A stretch of 64,000 bases of DNA from Brevibacterium sp. S22 (GCF_004745485.1 NZ_RHFG01000006.1:62001-126000); one strand, 5' to 3'; positions 17,177 to 26,553 are shown, counted from the first letter of the stretch. Notes: generated by a model from the letters alone, not told the origin. Translations and numbers: made by a program.

Positions 17177-18112
17177 TCAGCGCCGCCTCTTCTTCGTCAG
17201 TGCCTCCGGCCCGCCGCCGACGACCCAGACGATCAGGGCCACGAGCACGGCACCGATCCACTGCGCCGTCTGCAGCCTCTCACCTGCGATGAGGGATCCG
17301 AGCACCACCGCTGACAGCGGCTGCAGCAGCATGAGCGCAGCCGTCGTGGGCACCGGCACCAGCGGGCTGGAGATGCTCAGCAGCACCCATGACAGCGCCT
17401 GGCCGCAGACGGCCAGGGCGATCATCCATCCCCAGCCGTCCCAACCGAGGTCGAAGTCGAGTCCGCCGAGGGTCAGCCCGGCCACCGCGGTCATCACACC
17501 GGCCGCGATCGTGCCCACCTGGACCGGGGCGACGATGAAGTCTCCGGCGACCTTCCGGCTGTGGTGGATGCCGAAGATGTACACGCCGTAGAGCACACCG
17601 GAGAGGACTCCGAAGATCGCTCCTCGCGTCGGGTTCGCCGCCGTCTCGTCGGCACCGAACACTCCCCCGGTCAGCAGCATGCCGATGATCATGATCGGCA
17701 CGCAGCCGATGAACAGCCACCCGGGCCGGGATCCGCCGAACGCCCAGACCAGTGCCGGGAACACGATCACCTGCACACTGATGAGCACGGTGGACACACC
17801 CAGACCGGCGTCGAGGACACTCTGGGCCCACAGCACATAGTCGATCCCCAGCGCACCGCCGGAGACCGCGGCGATGAGGATCGCCTTCGGCGGGAACCGT
17901 CCGTGCCGACGCAGCTCGAGCACGGCCAACGGCGCGAGCACGACGACGGCGATCCAACACCGCAGGAAGGCAGCGGTGGGGGCGGTCGCCTCGGCGAGGA
18001 TGACGAACAGACCGGCCGATCCGAGCAGGACCGCGGCCAGGATGACGCCGAGCACCGGCAGGGGCCTCGGCGCAGGAGGCGGCCCTCCCGCCCGCGACTG
18101 AAGTGAGCTCAT
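17177..18112 (-). CDS. EamA/DMT-superfamily exporter
   Basis: The 311-residue product has about ten hydrophobic helices in two internally similar halves, the EamA (DUF6) pattern. Examples are PVLGVILAAVLLGSAGLFVI at the start and AALMLLQPLSAVVLGSLIAGE near the end, the latter typical of the second repeat. A basic tail (LTKKRRR) lies in the cytoplasm. Such proteins export amino acids or metabolites; the substrate is unknown. ATG 18112 overlaps the stop of the upstream aminotransferase gene by 4 bases (ATGA), so the two are co-translated. This hints at export of an amino acid or its derivative. Confidence 0.85.
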   Translation of the reverse strand: MSSLQSRAGGPPPAPRPLPVLGVILAAVLLGSAGLFVILAEATAPTAAFLRCWIAVVVLAPLAVLELRRHGRFPPKAILIAAVSGGALGIDYVLWAQSVLDAGLGVSTVLISVQVIVFPALVWAFGGSRPGWLFIGCVPIMIIGMLLTGGVFGADETAANPTRGAIFGVLSGVLYGVYIFGIHHSRKVAGDFIVAPVQVGTIAAGVMTAVAGLTLGGLDFDLGWDGWGWMIALAVCGQALSWVLLSISSPLVPVPTTAALMLLQPLSAVVLGSLIAGERLQTAQWIGAVLVALIVWVVGGGPEALTKKRRR

Positions 18113-19302
18113 CCCATGAAGTCGAGGATGCGGTCGATGGCCTCCGCCGTCCGGTCCGCCCCGACCGCCAGCGACAGGCGCACCGAACGGGAACCGTCGA
18201 CGGAATCGAAGTCATCACCTGGGGCGAGCGCGACGCCGGTGGCCTCGAGCACCTGCTCACACCACTGACCGGCGGTCTCGAGCCCCGCTCGGTCGAGGAT
18301 GTCGTCGACGCGGGCGTACATGTAGAAGGCGCCGTCGGGTGGGGCCATCTCGCCGAAGCCGAGGTCGGCGCGAGCGCCCAGCACATGATCGCGAGCTCCG
18401 GCGAAGGAGGCCACTGCGGCCTCACATTCGGCATATGACTCCGTCGTGAAGGCCGCGACCGCCGCGTGCTGCGCCGGCACCGGCGCACACAGCGACAGGT
18501 TGCCCGTGACGTTCTGTGCCGGAGCGACGAGCGCTTCGGGCAGGATCGCCCAGCCCAGGCGCCACCCGGTCATGCCCCAGTACTTCGAGAACGAGGAGAT
18601 GACGATCGCTGAGTCGTCGTGGGCGAGCGCGCACTCGCCGCGAGTCCCGATATAGCTGATGCCGTGGTAGATCTCATCGGAGATCACCTGCACCCCGTTG
18701 TCTCGGCACCAGTCGACGAGTTCGCCGAGCGCCTCGGGCCCGATCATCGTGCCCGTCGGATTCGCCGGGGACGCGAGCATGAGGCCCTTGAGCGGCGCCT
18801 CGGCGTGGGCGGCTGCCAGCAGGTCGACGCTGGGTTGGAAGCCCTCGTCGGGTCCGCAGTCGAGTTCGACGACCTCGCACCCCAATGCGGCGAGGATGTT
18901 CTTGTACGCCCCGTAGCCGGGCCGGGCCAGGGCAACCCGGTCGCCGACGTCGAAGCAGGTGAGGAACGTCGTCTGGAACGCGCCCGAGGAGCCGGTGGTC
19001 ACGGCGATGCGTTCGGGTGGGATGTCGAGCCCGTACCAGTCGCGGTAGTGGGAGGCGATGGCCTCGCGCAGTTCGGGGATGCCGAAGATCGGCGAGTAGC
19101 CGAGTCCCGTGCCGTCGCGAGTGACCTCGGCGGCGCGGGCCAGTACGGGGCTGGGCGCGCCCTGAGTCGGTTCGCCCAGGCACATGGCGATGGTGTCGCG
19201 GCCGGCGCGCTGCATCTGTCCGACCGTGGCGACGATGCCCATCGCCGCAAAGGGCCGGACGAGCCCGGACCGGGCGGAGGCGGCAGGGGTGTGGGCAGTC
19301 AT
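18109..19302 (-). CDS. Class I/II PLP-dependent aminotransferase
   Basis: The 397-residue fold-type I aminotransferase has the hinge NPTGT, the cofactor-binding DEIYHGISY, and the Schiff-base lysine in SFSKYWGMTGWRLGWA. An N-terminal substrate segment GEPTQGAPSP is also typical. It probably transfers the amino group of an aspartate- or alanine-like donor; specificity cannot be read. ATG 19302 lies 4 bases after the stop of the AhpD-like gene, with an AGAAGTGAG-type purine run upstream. Its own end overlaps the EamA exporter by 4 bases. The three genes appear to be one operon. Confidence 0.87.
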   Translation of the reverse strand: MTAHTPAASARSGLVRPFAAMGIVATVGQMQRAGRDTIAMCLGEPTQGAPSPVLARAAEVTRDGTGLGYSPIFGIPELREAIASHYRDWYGLDIPPERIAVTTGSSGAFQTTFLTCFDVGDRVALARPGYGAYKNILAALGCEVVELDCGPDEGFQPSVDLLAAAHAEAPLKGLMLASPANPTGTMIGPEALGELVDWCRDNGVQVISDEIYHGISYIGTRGECALAHDDSAIVISSFSKYWGMTGWRLGWAILPEALVAPAQNVTGNLSLCAPVPAQHAAVAAFTTESYAECEAAVASFAGARDHVLGARADLGFGEMAPPDGAFYMYARVDDILDRAGLETAGQWCEQVLEATGVALAPGDDFDSVDGSRSVRLSLAVGADRTAEAIDRILDFMG

Positions 19303-19306
19303 CGTC

Positions 19307-19888
19307 TCACTTCTTCTCACGCGGGACGCGGCCGAGTGTGTAGAGCTCCGGGTTCGGGACCATCCCGGAGATGTGGGCCATACGGTTGGACAGGCCGAAG
19401 AAGCCGGTGATCGCGGCGATGTCCCAGGCGTCCTCGTCGTCGAAGCCGTGTTCGGCAAGTGTCGCGTGGTCGGCGTCGGTGACGGCCCACGGCTCTTCGC
19501 AGACCTTGACGGCGAAGTCGAGCATCGCCTTCTGACGTGGGCTGATATCGGCCTGGCGGTAGTTCGTGGCGATGACGTCGGCGATGAAGGCGTCCTTCTG
19601 GAAGATCCGCAGCATCGCGCCGTGCGCGACGACGCAGTAGAGACAGTGATTGATCGCCGAGGTGGCCACGACGATCATCTCCCGATCGGCCTTGGTCAGG
19701 TTCCCCGTCTCCTTCTCCATCAGCGCGTCATAGTAGGCGAAGAAGGCGCGGAATTCGGCAGGGCGGCGAGCCAGGGCGAGGAAGACGTTGGGCACGAAGC
19801 CCGACTTCTCGGCCACCTCGAGGATCTGTGTGCGGATGTCATCGTCGACGTCGTCGATATCAGCAAGTGGGTATCGCATATCCCTCAT
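19307..19888 (-). CDS. AhpD-like (carboxymuconolactone decarboxylase fold) peroxidase-related protein
   Basis: The 193-residue protein has the AhpD-type redox motif in INHCLYCVVAHGAML (CxxC with a following His). The rest, for example NYRQADISPRQKAMLDFAVKV and ISGMVPNPELYTLGR, matches the uncharacterised peroxidase-related enzyme group. It may reduce peroxides through the CxxC pair, or act as a lyase/isomerase as in CMD. Two starts are possible, ATG 19888 and ATG 19879. Neither has a good ribosome binding site, and the longer is listed. It heads the AhpD-aminotransferase-EamA operon. Confidence 0.78.
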   Translation of the reverse strand: MRDMRYPLADIDDVDDDIRTQILEVAEKSGFVPNVFLALARRPAEFRAFFAYYDALMEKETGNLTKADREMIVVATSAINHCLYCVVAHGAMLRIFQKDAFIADVIATNYRQADISPRQKAMLDFAVKVCEEPWAVTDADHATLAEHGFDDEDAWDIAAITGFFGLSNRMAHISGMVPNPELYTLGRVPREKK

Positions 19889-19998
19889 GCTAGCCCGGGA
19901 AGTTCGAGGCGCGTCGAGCAGTTCGTCCACACCTGTCGAGTGCACGGTGAGCGCGGGCTCGCGAGCGCGGAGTGCCCGGCGGTCAGCGCGCGTGCGCG

Positions 19999-20044
19999 CT
20001 CGACACGTGCGGGCGATACAGCTCGACACGTGCGGGCGATACAG
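19999..20044. repeat. Perfect 23-bp tandem duplication upstream of the cupin gene
   Basis: Units at 19999-20021 and 20022-20044 are identical and contain the palindrome CACGTG and the -10-like GATACAG. They lie 53-98 bases before ATG 20097, in the promoter region of the cupin gene and downstream of the divergent AhpD-like start. A duplicated promoter or operator is likely. Confidence 0.8.
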
Positions 20045-20096
20045 TGAGATCGGTACGTTCGTTCACGTTTCCACGCGAGCATCGAAGGAGATCACC

Positions 20097-20402
20097 ATGA
20101 CCGCAGACAGTGCAGCAGACACCGGCTCGACCGGCGAGGTCCAGCTCGACAACGGCATGTTCCGAGTGACTAAATGGACGATCCGCCCCGACGGAGTCAT
20201 CCCGATGCACAAGCATGAGCACGAATACGTCGTGGTGCCGATGGTCACCGACACGATGCACGTGCGCAATGCGGACGGCACCGAGATCCACGCCGAGCTC
20301 GAGGCCGGAGTCTCGTACACACGTCCGGCAGGGTCCGAGCACGAAGTCTCGAACCCAGGAGGCAGCGCCGATGTCGTCTTCGTCGAGGTCGAACGCCTCT
20401 GA
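20097..20402 (+). CDS. Small cupin-domain protein
   Basis: This 101-residue single-cupin protein carries the first metal-binding motif in HKHEHEYVVVPM (His-x-His-x-His with downstream Glu/Tyr) and the second motif region RPAGSEHEVSNPG with its His. It probably binds a divalent metal; the reaction is unknown. The start ATG 20097 has GAAGGAG 6 bases upstream. A hairpin at 20439-20477 follows. A duplicated 23-bp element in the upstream region suggests specific regulation. Confidence 0.8.
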   Translation: MTADSAADTGSTGEVQLDNGMFRVTKWTIRPDGVIPMHKHEHEYVVVPMVTDTMHVRNADGTEIHAELEAGVSYTRPAGSEHEVSNPGGSADVVFVEVERL

Positions 20403-20438
20403 GGCTGTGGCCGCGGCGCACAGGTGGCTTGGGTGGGT

Positions 20439-20477
20439 GAAATGGTCACGTCCGCAGCGAGAATCTGTGACCATTTC
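20439..20477. terminator. Hairpin between convergent cupin and GCL-family genes
   Basis: An 11-bp perfect stem (GAAATGGTCAC at 20439-20449 with its complement at 20467-20477) encloses a 17-base loop between convergent stops at 20402 and 20537. It can act as a terminator in both directions. Confidence 0.6.
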
Positions 20478-20536
20478 GACCTTCTGAGGCCGGGCATTCT
20501 GCCCGCGGACGGTGTGGGCAGACCTGCGAGGAGAAG

Positions 20537-22020
20537 TCAGCCTCGGGTGGGGATCTCCCAGGTGTGGACGGGCTTCCCGGTCGCCTGGTTCGCGAGGTAG
20601 GCGTCCATCATCGCCCTGATGCCCTCGGCACGTTCGGGGGAGTCCTGTCGGCTGTCGGGGGCGAGGCTCTCGAGGGCCTGCAGCTGCCAGGTCGCGCCGT
20701 TGACGCGGCTCTCCGCCCGGCCTTCGATGATCGACATGAATTCGTCGATGACGTCCTTGTCGATGTTCAGCCGTGAGAGCCCGCGCCTGGCCTGGGGTGC
20801 GAGCACATCGGTGACGAGGTCGGCCACGCCGATGCGTCCGATCTTCGGCCACGTCACTCGCGCCTCGATGCCGTCCTTGGCGCAGGCGTTGAAGTTCTCC
20901 TCCGCCTCGGCGAATGACATCCGCGACCACACGGGGCGGTTCTCTCCGACGAGGAACTCGGCCAGGCCGTAGTAGAAGGCGGCGTCTGCGACCATATCGA
21001 CCGGGGTCGGCCCGGCCGGCAGCAGCCGGTTCTCGACACGGATGTGTGCACCGCCGTCACCGGAGTTGTAGATGGGCCGATTCCAGCGCCAGACGGTGCC
21101 GTTGTGCAGGTTGAGCTCGAAGAGCTTCGGGGCGTCGGCGGCGCGGAATTCGACGAAGTCCTTGATCTCGGGCAGCAGCGGCGGGAAGTAGCGGACGTTC
21201 TCCTCGAAGAGGTCGAAGACGCTGGTGATCCACCGTTCGCCGAACCACACACGGGGCCGCACACCCTGGTGACCAGTTCGGGCGTGCGGGTGTCGATGGA
21301 CTGCGCGAAGATCGGGATCCGGGATTCGTGCCACAGCTTGCGACCGACGAACAGCGGCGAGTTCGCGGCCATCGCCACCTGCGCCCCGGCGATCGCCTGC
21401 GAAGCGTTCCACGCATCGGCGAACCGGTTCGGCGCCACCTGCAGGTGCAGCTGCATCGACGTGCAGGAGGATTCCGGGGCGATATCGGCGAACTCCGCCT
21501 TGTAGCGCTCTTCACGGCCGAACTCGATGCGGACGTACTCGCCGCGGGCGTCGATGACCGAGTTGCTCAGCGCCTCGTAGCGGTTCTCCTCGGTCATCCA
21601 TTTCTCGTCGGTGAGGAACTCGGTGGTCAGCGTCGGCAGCGTGCCGATCGACACCACCTTGAGTCCGTCCTCCTCGGCGGCCTTCTGCGCTTTCTCCAAG
21701 CGCTGGGCCACACCGGCTTCGAGGGTCTTCAGCCCACGTCCGGCCACCTGGAGCACCGGGTGGTTGAGCTCGAGGTTGAAGGCGCCGATCTCGGACTGAT
21801 AGTCGTCATCGAGGCGGGCGAGCACCTCCTTGTTGCGCGGGCTGGGCTGATTGCCCTCGCCGACGAGGTTGAGCTCGAGTTCGAGCCCGATCGTGCCCGC
21901 CGATTTGAAATCCGCATGACGAAGGTAGGTATCGAAGAGCTCGAGATTCTCCGCGAGCTTCTCCCGATACAGCGTGCGTTCCTCCGGCGTGTACCGCTTC
22001 GAGCTGACTGCCTCACCCAT
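20537..22020 (-). pseudogene. Glutamate-cysteine ligase family (GCS2-type) gene with a one-base frameshift
   Basis: Two frames together encode one protein of about 494 residues. Frame A starts at ATG 22020 (MGEAVSSKRYTPEERTLYRE) and runs through GTIGLELELNLVGEG, SCTSMQLHLQVAPNRFADAW and SIDTRTPELVT. It then degenerates after about 21268. The other frame resumes at once with GVRPRVWFGERWITSVFDLF and continues to the stop at 20537 (HTWEIPTRG). Adding one base near 21266-21271 restores an unbroken reading through ELVT-QGVRPRVWFGE. Both halves are well conserved for the family, so this is a recent inactivation or a sequencing error. No slippery heptamer is visible. The intact enzyme would ligate an amino acid to glutamate's gamma-carboxyl. 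The start lacks a Shine-Dalgarno. Confidence 0.85.
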
Positions 22021-22123
22021 AGGACTAGCAAACCACAGACGACCGGGTTTGTGCGCGGACGCCGCCCACAGCACCATCCGGACACCTCCGCCGGCGGCAA
22101 CCGGCCTTCCGTAGACTCGCCCT

Positions 22124-23296
22124 ATGACTTCGACCACAACACCTGCCGCCCGGCCCGCTGACTACGTCGAACAGGCGAAGCGACGCCTGCCCGACATGCT
22201 CGCCGACATCGAACGTGTCATCTCCCTCGAGACACCCTCACACGACAAGACGGCCGTGGCCGCCGGGGCACGGGACTTCGCCGCGCTCCTGAAGGACCGC
22301 CTCGGCGCCGAGGCGGAGCTGATCGACATCGACGGCACCTCCCACCTGCGTCTGCGCTTCGGCACCGGTCCGGCCCGGGTCGTCCTCCTCAACCATCAGG
22401 ACACGGTGTGGCCGCACGGCACGCTCGAGCGTCTCCCGTTCTCCACCGCGGACGGCATCCTCCGTGGTCCCGGCAGCTTCGACATGCTCACCGGGGCGAT
22501 CATGAGCGTGCACGCGACCGCGATCGTGGCCGACCACCTCGGCGAGGGCGGGCTCGACGGTCTGTCGATCCTCGTCACAGGTGATGAGGAGATCGCGTCG
22601 CTGTCGTCGTCGGATCTCATTCGCGCCGAGGCGGCCGCTGCGAGGGCCGTGTTCGTCATGGAGGCGAGCGCCGACGGTGCGCTCAAACTCGAGCGCAAGG
22701 GCACGAGCAACTACGTCCTCAAGTTCACCGGCAGGGCCTCGCATGCCGGCCTCGAGCCCGAGAAGGGGATCAATGCGGGCATGGCTCTGGCCCTGACTCT
22801 GCCGCTGGTGGCCGACCTGGCCGACGCTGATGCCGGGACGACGGTGGTGCCGACCGTGATCAGCGCGGGGACGACGTCGAACACCGTTCCGGCCGAGGCC
22901 CGGGTGGACATCGATGTGCGCGCCCGCACCGCTGCCGAACTCGAACGCGTTGATACGCAGATCCGTGAGCTGGCCGCGAATCCGCAGGTGGCAGGCTCGA
23001 CGATGGAGGTGCTCGGCGGGATCAATCGGCCCCCGTTCGAACGGGAACGGTCGGCTGGGCTCTTCGACCGGGCGACTGCTCTGGCCGGGGAGCTCGGGCT
23101 GCCCGCACCGCAGGGAGTGTCCGTCGGTGGGGCCTCGGACGGAAACTTCACGGCCGGCGACGGAATCGCCACTCTCGACGGTCTGGGTGCCGTCGGCGAT
23201 GGGGCGCATGCCGAACACGAGCACGCCGTCATCGACGAGATCGCTCCGCGCACCGCTCTGCTCGCCGCCCTCATCGCCGATCAGCTGCAGACCTGA
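22124..23296 (+). CDS. M20-family metallopeptidase (carboxypeptidase G2-like)
   Basis: The 390-residue M20A-type zinc peptidase has metal-site motifs LLNHQDTVWP (His, Asp), GPGSFDMLTG (bridging Asp), VTGDEEIASLS (catalytic and ligand Glu) and GAHAEHEHAV (His). A central dimerisation domain (about residues 190-300) begins at RKGTSNYVLKFTGRASHAG. The closest described type is glutamate carboxypeptidase, which cleaves C-terminal glutamate from folate-like or peptide substrates; the real substrate is unknown. TAGACT (22112-22117) ends 6 bases before ATG 22124, a leaderless promoter. The gene is divergent from the frameshifted GCL-family gene. Confidence 0.87.
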   Translation: MTSTTTPAARPADYVEQAKRRLPDMLADIERVISLETPSHDKTAVAAGARDFAALLKDRLGAEAELIDIDGTSHLRLRFGTGPARVVLLNHQDTVWPHGTLERLPFSTADGILRGPGSFDMLTGAIMSVHATAIVADHLGEGGLDGLSILVTGDEEIASLSSSDLIRAEAAAARAVFVMEASADGALKLERKGTSNYVLKFTGRASHAGLEPEKGINAGMALALTLPLVADLADADAGTTVVPTVISAGTTSNTVPAEARVDIDVRARTAAELERVDTQIRELAANPQVAGSTMEVLGGINRPPFERERSAGLFDRATALAGELGLPAPQGVSVGGASDGNFTAGDGIATLDGLGAVGDGAHAEHEHAVIDEIAPRTALLAALIADQLQT

Positions 23297-23314
23297 CGCC
23301 GCCGGGGACGCACT

Positions 23315-24337
23315 TCAGTCCACGGGGTACCCGGCCGCCCGCATCTCGTCCGGAGATCTGAGTGTGAACAGCCAGTCGCGCAGCCGCGCATCGGGCCGGA
23401 TCGTCGTCTGCGCGTACAGCCGATCTTCGCCGATGAGGTAGTAGTGGTAGCCGTACTCGCCGAGGTGGCCCATGAGTTCTCGTGGTTTCGCGCGGTCCTC
23501 GAGCACTTCGCACAGAATGTCCGGGTGGATCGCGGCGAGGAACTCCTGGCCGTGGGCGAAGACGTCGTTCTCCCCGCCTTCGACGTCGATCTTCACCGTC
23601 ACATGCGGGGCCTCGCCTCGACCTGGTGCGCCGGGGAGGCCCTCCCCCGGCTGCGACTGCCCGTCTGCGTCCGACGTCTCACCGGACGTCTCGCCGAGCA
23701 CTTCGGGCAGGAGGGCGTTGAGAGAGGTGAAGCGCACCTCGGCGTCGGAGTCGAACTGCATATCCGAGGAGTAGAACGACGGCAGAGCCGATCCCCCGTC
23801 CCCGATCGGCACATTCATCCAGGTGTCGGGGCTGCCCACTCCGGTCGGGTGAATGGTGACGCGTCTGTTGAAGCCGTTGCGATCGACGTTCTTCTCCACC
23901 CCCGCGACCACTGCGGGGATGATCTCGAAGACGTGGGCGCGCACGTCCTCATTCGCTGCGAGGACGGCCATGGTGAAGACCCCGGTGTAGGCGCCGATGT
24001 CGATGAAGACATCGGCATCGGCGCTGAGTGCGACCATGAGGTCGAGGGCGAACGCGTCTTCGGGTTCGGTCCGACGGCCCTTCCCCCAGTAAAACTCCTT
24101 GGCGATTTCACACCGGAAGGGTTCGACGAGGATGAAGTCCGCTCCGCCCGCCCTGCCGCGGATTTCGGTGAGTTCGATCGGTGCGGGCAGGCGGCCGATC
24201 TTCAGGCCCTTGATCCGGGGCGCGATCGTGCGCAGCAGAGGATGGAGCATCGGCTGTGCGAGGGCGGTCTTGACCGGCAGCTTGAGGCCGAACCAGGACT
24301 GTCTGCGCGCGGTCAGTGTGCGCAGGTGATCGTTCAC
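23315..24337 (-). CDS. FkbM-family SAM-dependent methyltransferase
   Basis: The 340-residue product carries the methyltransferase motif DVFIDIGAYTGVFTMAVLA (SAM-binding glycine loop), VFEIIPAVVAGVEKNV with the acidic ribose contact, and a C-terminal KIDVEGGENDVFAHG. The last is diagnostic for FkbM methyltransferases (K-D-V-E-G-x-E). A Gly/Pro/Glu-rich insertion sits before the KIDVEGGE motif. FkbM proteins O-methylate sugars or polyketides; the target is unknown. The start is GTG 24337 with a GGGGG-type site about 7 bases upstream; longer in-frame options reach 24454. It is divergent from the MenC/NAAAR gene. Confidence 0.8.
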   Translation of the reverse strand: MNDHLRTLTARRQSWFGLKLPVKTALAQPMLHPLLRTIAPRIKGLKIGRLPAPIELTEIRGRAGGADFILVEPFRCEIAKEFYWGKGRRTEPEDAFALDLMVALSADADVFIDIGAYTGVFTMAVLAANEDVRAHVFEIIPAVVAGVEKNVDRNGFNRRVTIHPTGVGSPDTWMNVPIGDGGSALPSFYSSDMQFDSDAEVRFTSLNALLPEVLGETSGETSDADGQSQPGEGLPGAPGRGEAPHVTVKIDVEGGENDVFAHGQEFLAAIHPDILCEVLEDRAKPRELMGHLGEYGYHYYLIGEDRLYAQTTIRPDARLRDWLFTLRSPDEMRAAGYPVD

Positions 24338-24487
24338 GACGGTGGCCCCCTTGCTGACAGGAAAGCTTTTGTTCACACTATCAACAGCTGGGCCGCCGCT
24401 CCAGAGTTCTGGCCTAAGCTGAGGGAAAGAAGCAACTGCGGCAGTGCGGATCACCTGCGCAGGAATTGTGCAGAAGGAGTCATGATC

Positions 24488-25612
24488 ATGAAGCTGAAGT
24501 CAGTCACTCTCCACCAGGTGTCGATCCCGCTGGTCACTCCCTTTGAGACATCGTTCATGAAGGAGACCGAGAAGGACTGCTACCTCGTCGAGGCCGTGTT
24601 CGACACTCCTCGGGGCGAGATCACCGGATGGGGTGAGTCAGTGGCGATGATCGCTCCCCTGTATTCCTCGGAGTACGTGGCCGCGGGCATCGACGTCACC
24701 CGCAGGTGGCTCGCGCCGCTGCTCTTCGACGTCGAGGAGCTGACCGCTGAGACCGTCGGCTGGCACCTGCGCCATGTCATCGGCCATCCGATGGCGAAGT
24801 CGGCGCTGGAGATGGCCGTCATCGAGGCACAGCTGAAGATGCACGACCAGTCGTTCAAGGACTACCTCGGCGGAGTCGTCGACTCCGTGCCCTCAGGCGT
24901 GTCGGTGGGCATCCAGGATTCCGTCGAGGAGACCGTCCGGGTCATCGGCGGCTACCTCGAAGAGGGGTACGCCCGGATCAAGCTGAAGATCAAGCCGGGC
25001 AAGGACATCGCCCCGGTGGCCGCCGTGCGCAAGACCTTCGGCGACGATTTCGGCTTCCAGGTCGACGCGAACGCCGCCTACACCCTCGTCGATGCCGCAC
25101 ACCTGCGTCGCCTCGACGACTATGGCCTCCTGCTCATCGAACAGCCCCTCGGCGAAGCCGATATCCGCCAGCACGCCGAACTCGCGAAGCTCATGGACAC
25201 ACCGATGTGCCTCGACGAATCGATCGTCTCCGCCGAGGCGGCAGCTGATGCGATCATGCTCGGGGCCACCTCGGTGATCAACATCAAACCCGGACGTGTC
25301 GGCGGGTTCATCGAGGCGAAGAAGATCCATGATCTGGCCGCCGCCCACGGTGTCGCCGTGTGGCACGGCGGAATGGTCGAAACCGGCCTGGGGCGGGCGG
25401 CGAATGCGGCGCTGGCATCACTGCCGGGCTTCACTCTGCCCGGCGACATCTCCGGATCGAACCGGTTCTTCCACGAGGACATCACCGAGGAGATCGTCAT
25501 GTACGACGGCAAAGTCGATGTGCCCGCCGGCGTCGGCTTCGGCGTCTCGATCGACCCGGCCAAGCTCGAACGCTTCCGCACGGATTCGGTGGAGATCCTG
25601 CCCGGGCAGTGA
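24488..25612 (+). CDS. menC: o-Succinylbenzoate synthase / N-acylamino acid racemase (enolase superfamily)
   Basis: The 374-residue enolase-superfamily enzyme resembles the MenC/NAAAR group. The N-terminal capping region has PLVTPFETSFMKE. The barrel carries the acid/base lysine pair in K165-L-K167 (RIKLKIKPG). Metal ligands fall in FQVDANAAY, LLIEQPL and CLDESI, and the opposite-face lysine is K267 in NIKPGRVGG. It dehydrates SHCHC in menaquinone synthesis or racemises N-acylamino acids; many members do both. No other men gene is nearby, so the physiological role is open. ATG 24488 is preferred over ATG 24482 because AAGGAG (24474-24479) is 8 bases away rather than 2. Confidence 0.85.
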   Translation: MKLKSVTLHQVSIPLVTPFETSFMKETEKDCYLVEAVFDTPRGEITGWGESVAMIAPLYSSEYVAAGIDVTRRWLAPLLFDVEELTAETVGWHLRHVIGHPMAKSALEMAVIEAQLKMHDQSFKDYLGGVVDSVPSGVSVGIQDSVEETVRVIGGYLEEGYARIKLKIKPGKDIAPVAAVRKTFGDDFGFQVDANAAYTLVDAAHLRRLDDYGLLLIEQPLGEADIRQHAELAKLMDTPMCLDESIVSAEAAADAIMLGATSVINIKPGRVGGFIEAKKIHDLAAAHGVAVWHGGMVETGLGRAANAALASLPGFTLPGDISGSNRFFHEDITEEIVMYDGKVDVPAGVGFGVSIDPAKLERFRTDSVEILPGQ

Positions 25613-25619
25613 CCCGGCC

Positions 25620-26528
25620 TCAGTCGTGGGTATGGGTCTCCTCCGCGGCGTCCTCGGCTCGGTCGAACTGGAAGGTCGAATGCTCGATCGCGATCTTGTG
25701 GTGCTCGGTCAGGCATTCCTGCAGGGCCTTGAGGATGCGCGGGGCGTGCCCGTCATAGAAGCACTCATCGGCAAGCACCACGTGTGCGGTGAGCACCGGC
25801 AGGTTCGAGTCGATGCGGGTGATGTGGAGGTCATGGACCTCCTGCACATGCTCGACCGCCTCGAGATGCTCGCGGACCTTGTCCAGATCGAGCTCCTTCG
25901 GTGCCGCTTCGAGCAGGATCGACCCGGTCTCGCGCAGAATCGCGAACGCCCTGGGAACGATGAGCGCCGCGATGACCAGGGCCGCCACCGCATCGGCGCG
26001 CTCCCAGCCGAAGAGCCAGATCGCCAGAGCGGCAAAGATCACGGCCACCGAGCCGAGCGCATCGGCGATGACCTCGAGGAACGCCGCCTTGAGGTTGAGT
26101 GAGTCTTCCTTCGACGAGCTGAGGATGGCGATGGAGACGAGATTGCCCACGAGGCCGATGGCCCCGAAGAGCAGCAGCCCCGGTCCGGGCACCTCCGGCG
26201 GGGCGAAGAACCGACGAATGCCTTCGATGAGGCTGTAGACGCCGAGACCCAGCAGCAGGGTCGCTTGGGCTCCGGCTGCGAGCACTTCTGCCCGGCGGAA
26301 TCCCCAGGTCTTCTGTCCCCCCGTCGGCTTGTTGACCAGCGTCGCCGCGAAGAGCGCGATGCCGATGCCGATGAGGTCGACGGCATTGTGGCCGGTGTCG
26401 ATGAGCAGCGCAAGACTGCCAGTGACGACGGAGCCGATGAGCTGGAAGACGAAGATCGCCGCGACGATGCCGAAGACGATCCTCAGCTGCCGCCGCGAAC
26501 CCGAACCATGCGCATGATCATGAGCCAT
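25620..26528 (-). CDS. Cation diffusion facilitator (CDF) metal exporter
   Basis: The 302-residue CDF protein has six membrane helices and a C-terminal ferredoxin-like cytoplasmic domain. Metal-site segments are LLIDTGHNAVDLIGIG in helix 2 and FLEVIADALGSVAVI in helix 5. In the latter, Glu occupies the position usually held by His in zinc-type CDFs. The ends are His-rich (MAHDHAHGSGS and ETHTHD), typical of Zn, Co or Cd exporters. ATG 26528 has GAGGAGG 6 bases upstream. The upstream AT-rich palindromic stretch at 26554-26578 could be an ArsR/SmtB operator. It ends 7 bases from the convergent menC stop. Confidence 0.87.
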   Translation of the reverse strand: MAHDHAHGSGSRRQLRIVFGIVAAIFVFQLIGSVVTGSLALLIDTGHNAVDLIGIGIALFAATLVNKPTGGQKTWGFRRAEVLAAGAQATLLLGLGVYSLIEGIRRFFAPPEVPGPGLLLFGAIGLVGNLVSIAILSSSKEDSLNLKAAFLEVIADALGSVAVIFAALAIWLFGWERADAVAALVIAALIVPRAFAILRETGSILLEAAPKELDLDKVREHLEAVEHVQEVHDLHITRIDSNLPVLTAHVVLADECFYDGHAPRILKALQECLTEHHKIAIEHSTFQFDRAEDAAEETHTHD

Positions 26529-26553
26529 AGAAACCTCCTCGACTCAATACATT

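Noticed and set aside
21240..21300. Programmed -1 frameshift in the GCL-family gene
   Set aside because: The junction lacks a slippery heptamer and no downstream stimulator was noticed; mutation or sequencing error is simpler.
23444..24487. Plus-strand extension of the MenC/NAAAR frame
   Set aside because: It is antisense to the FkbM methyltransferase, whose motifs are clear. The enolase-type protein begins at 24488 with a proper ribosome binding site.
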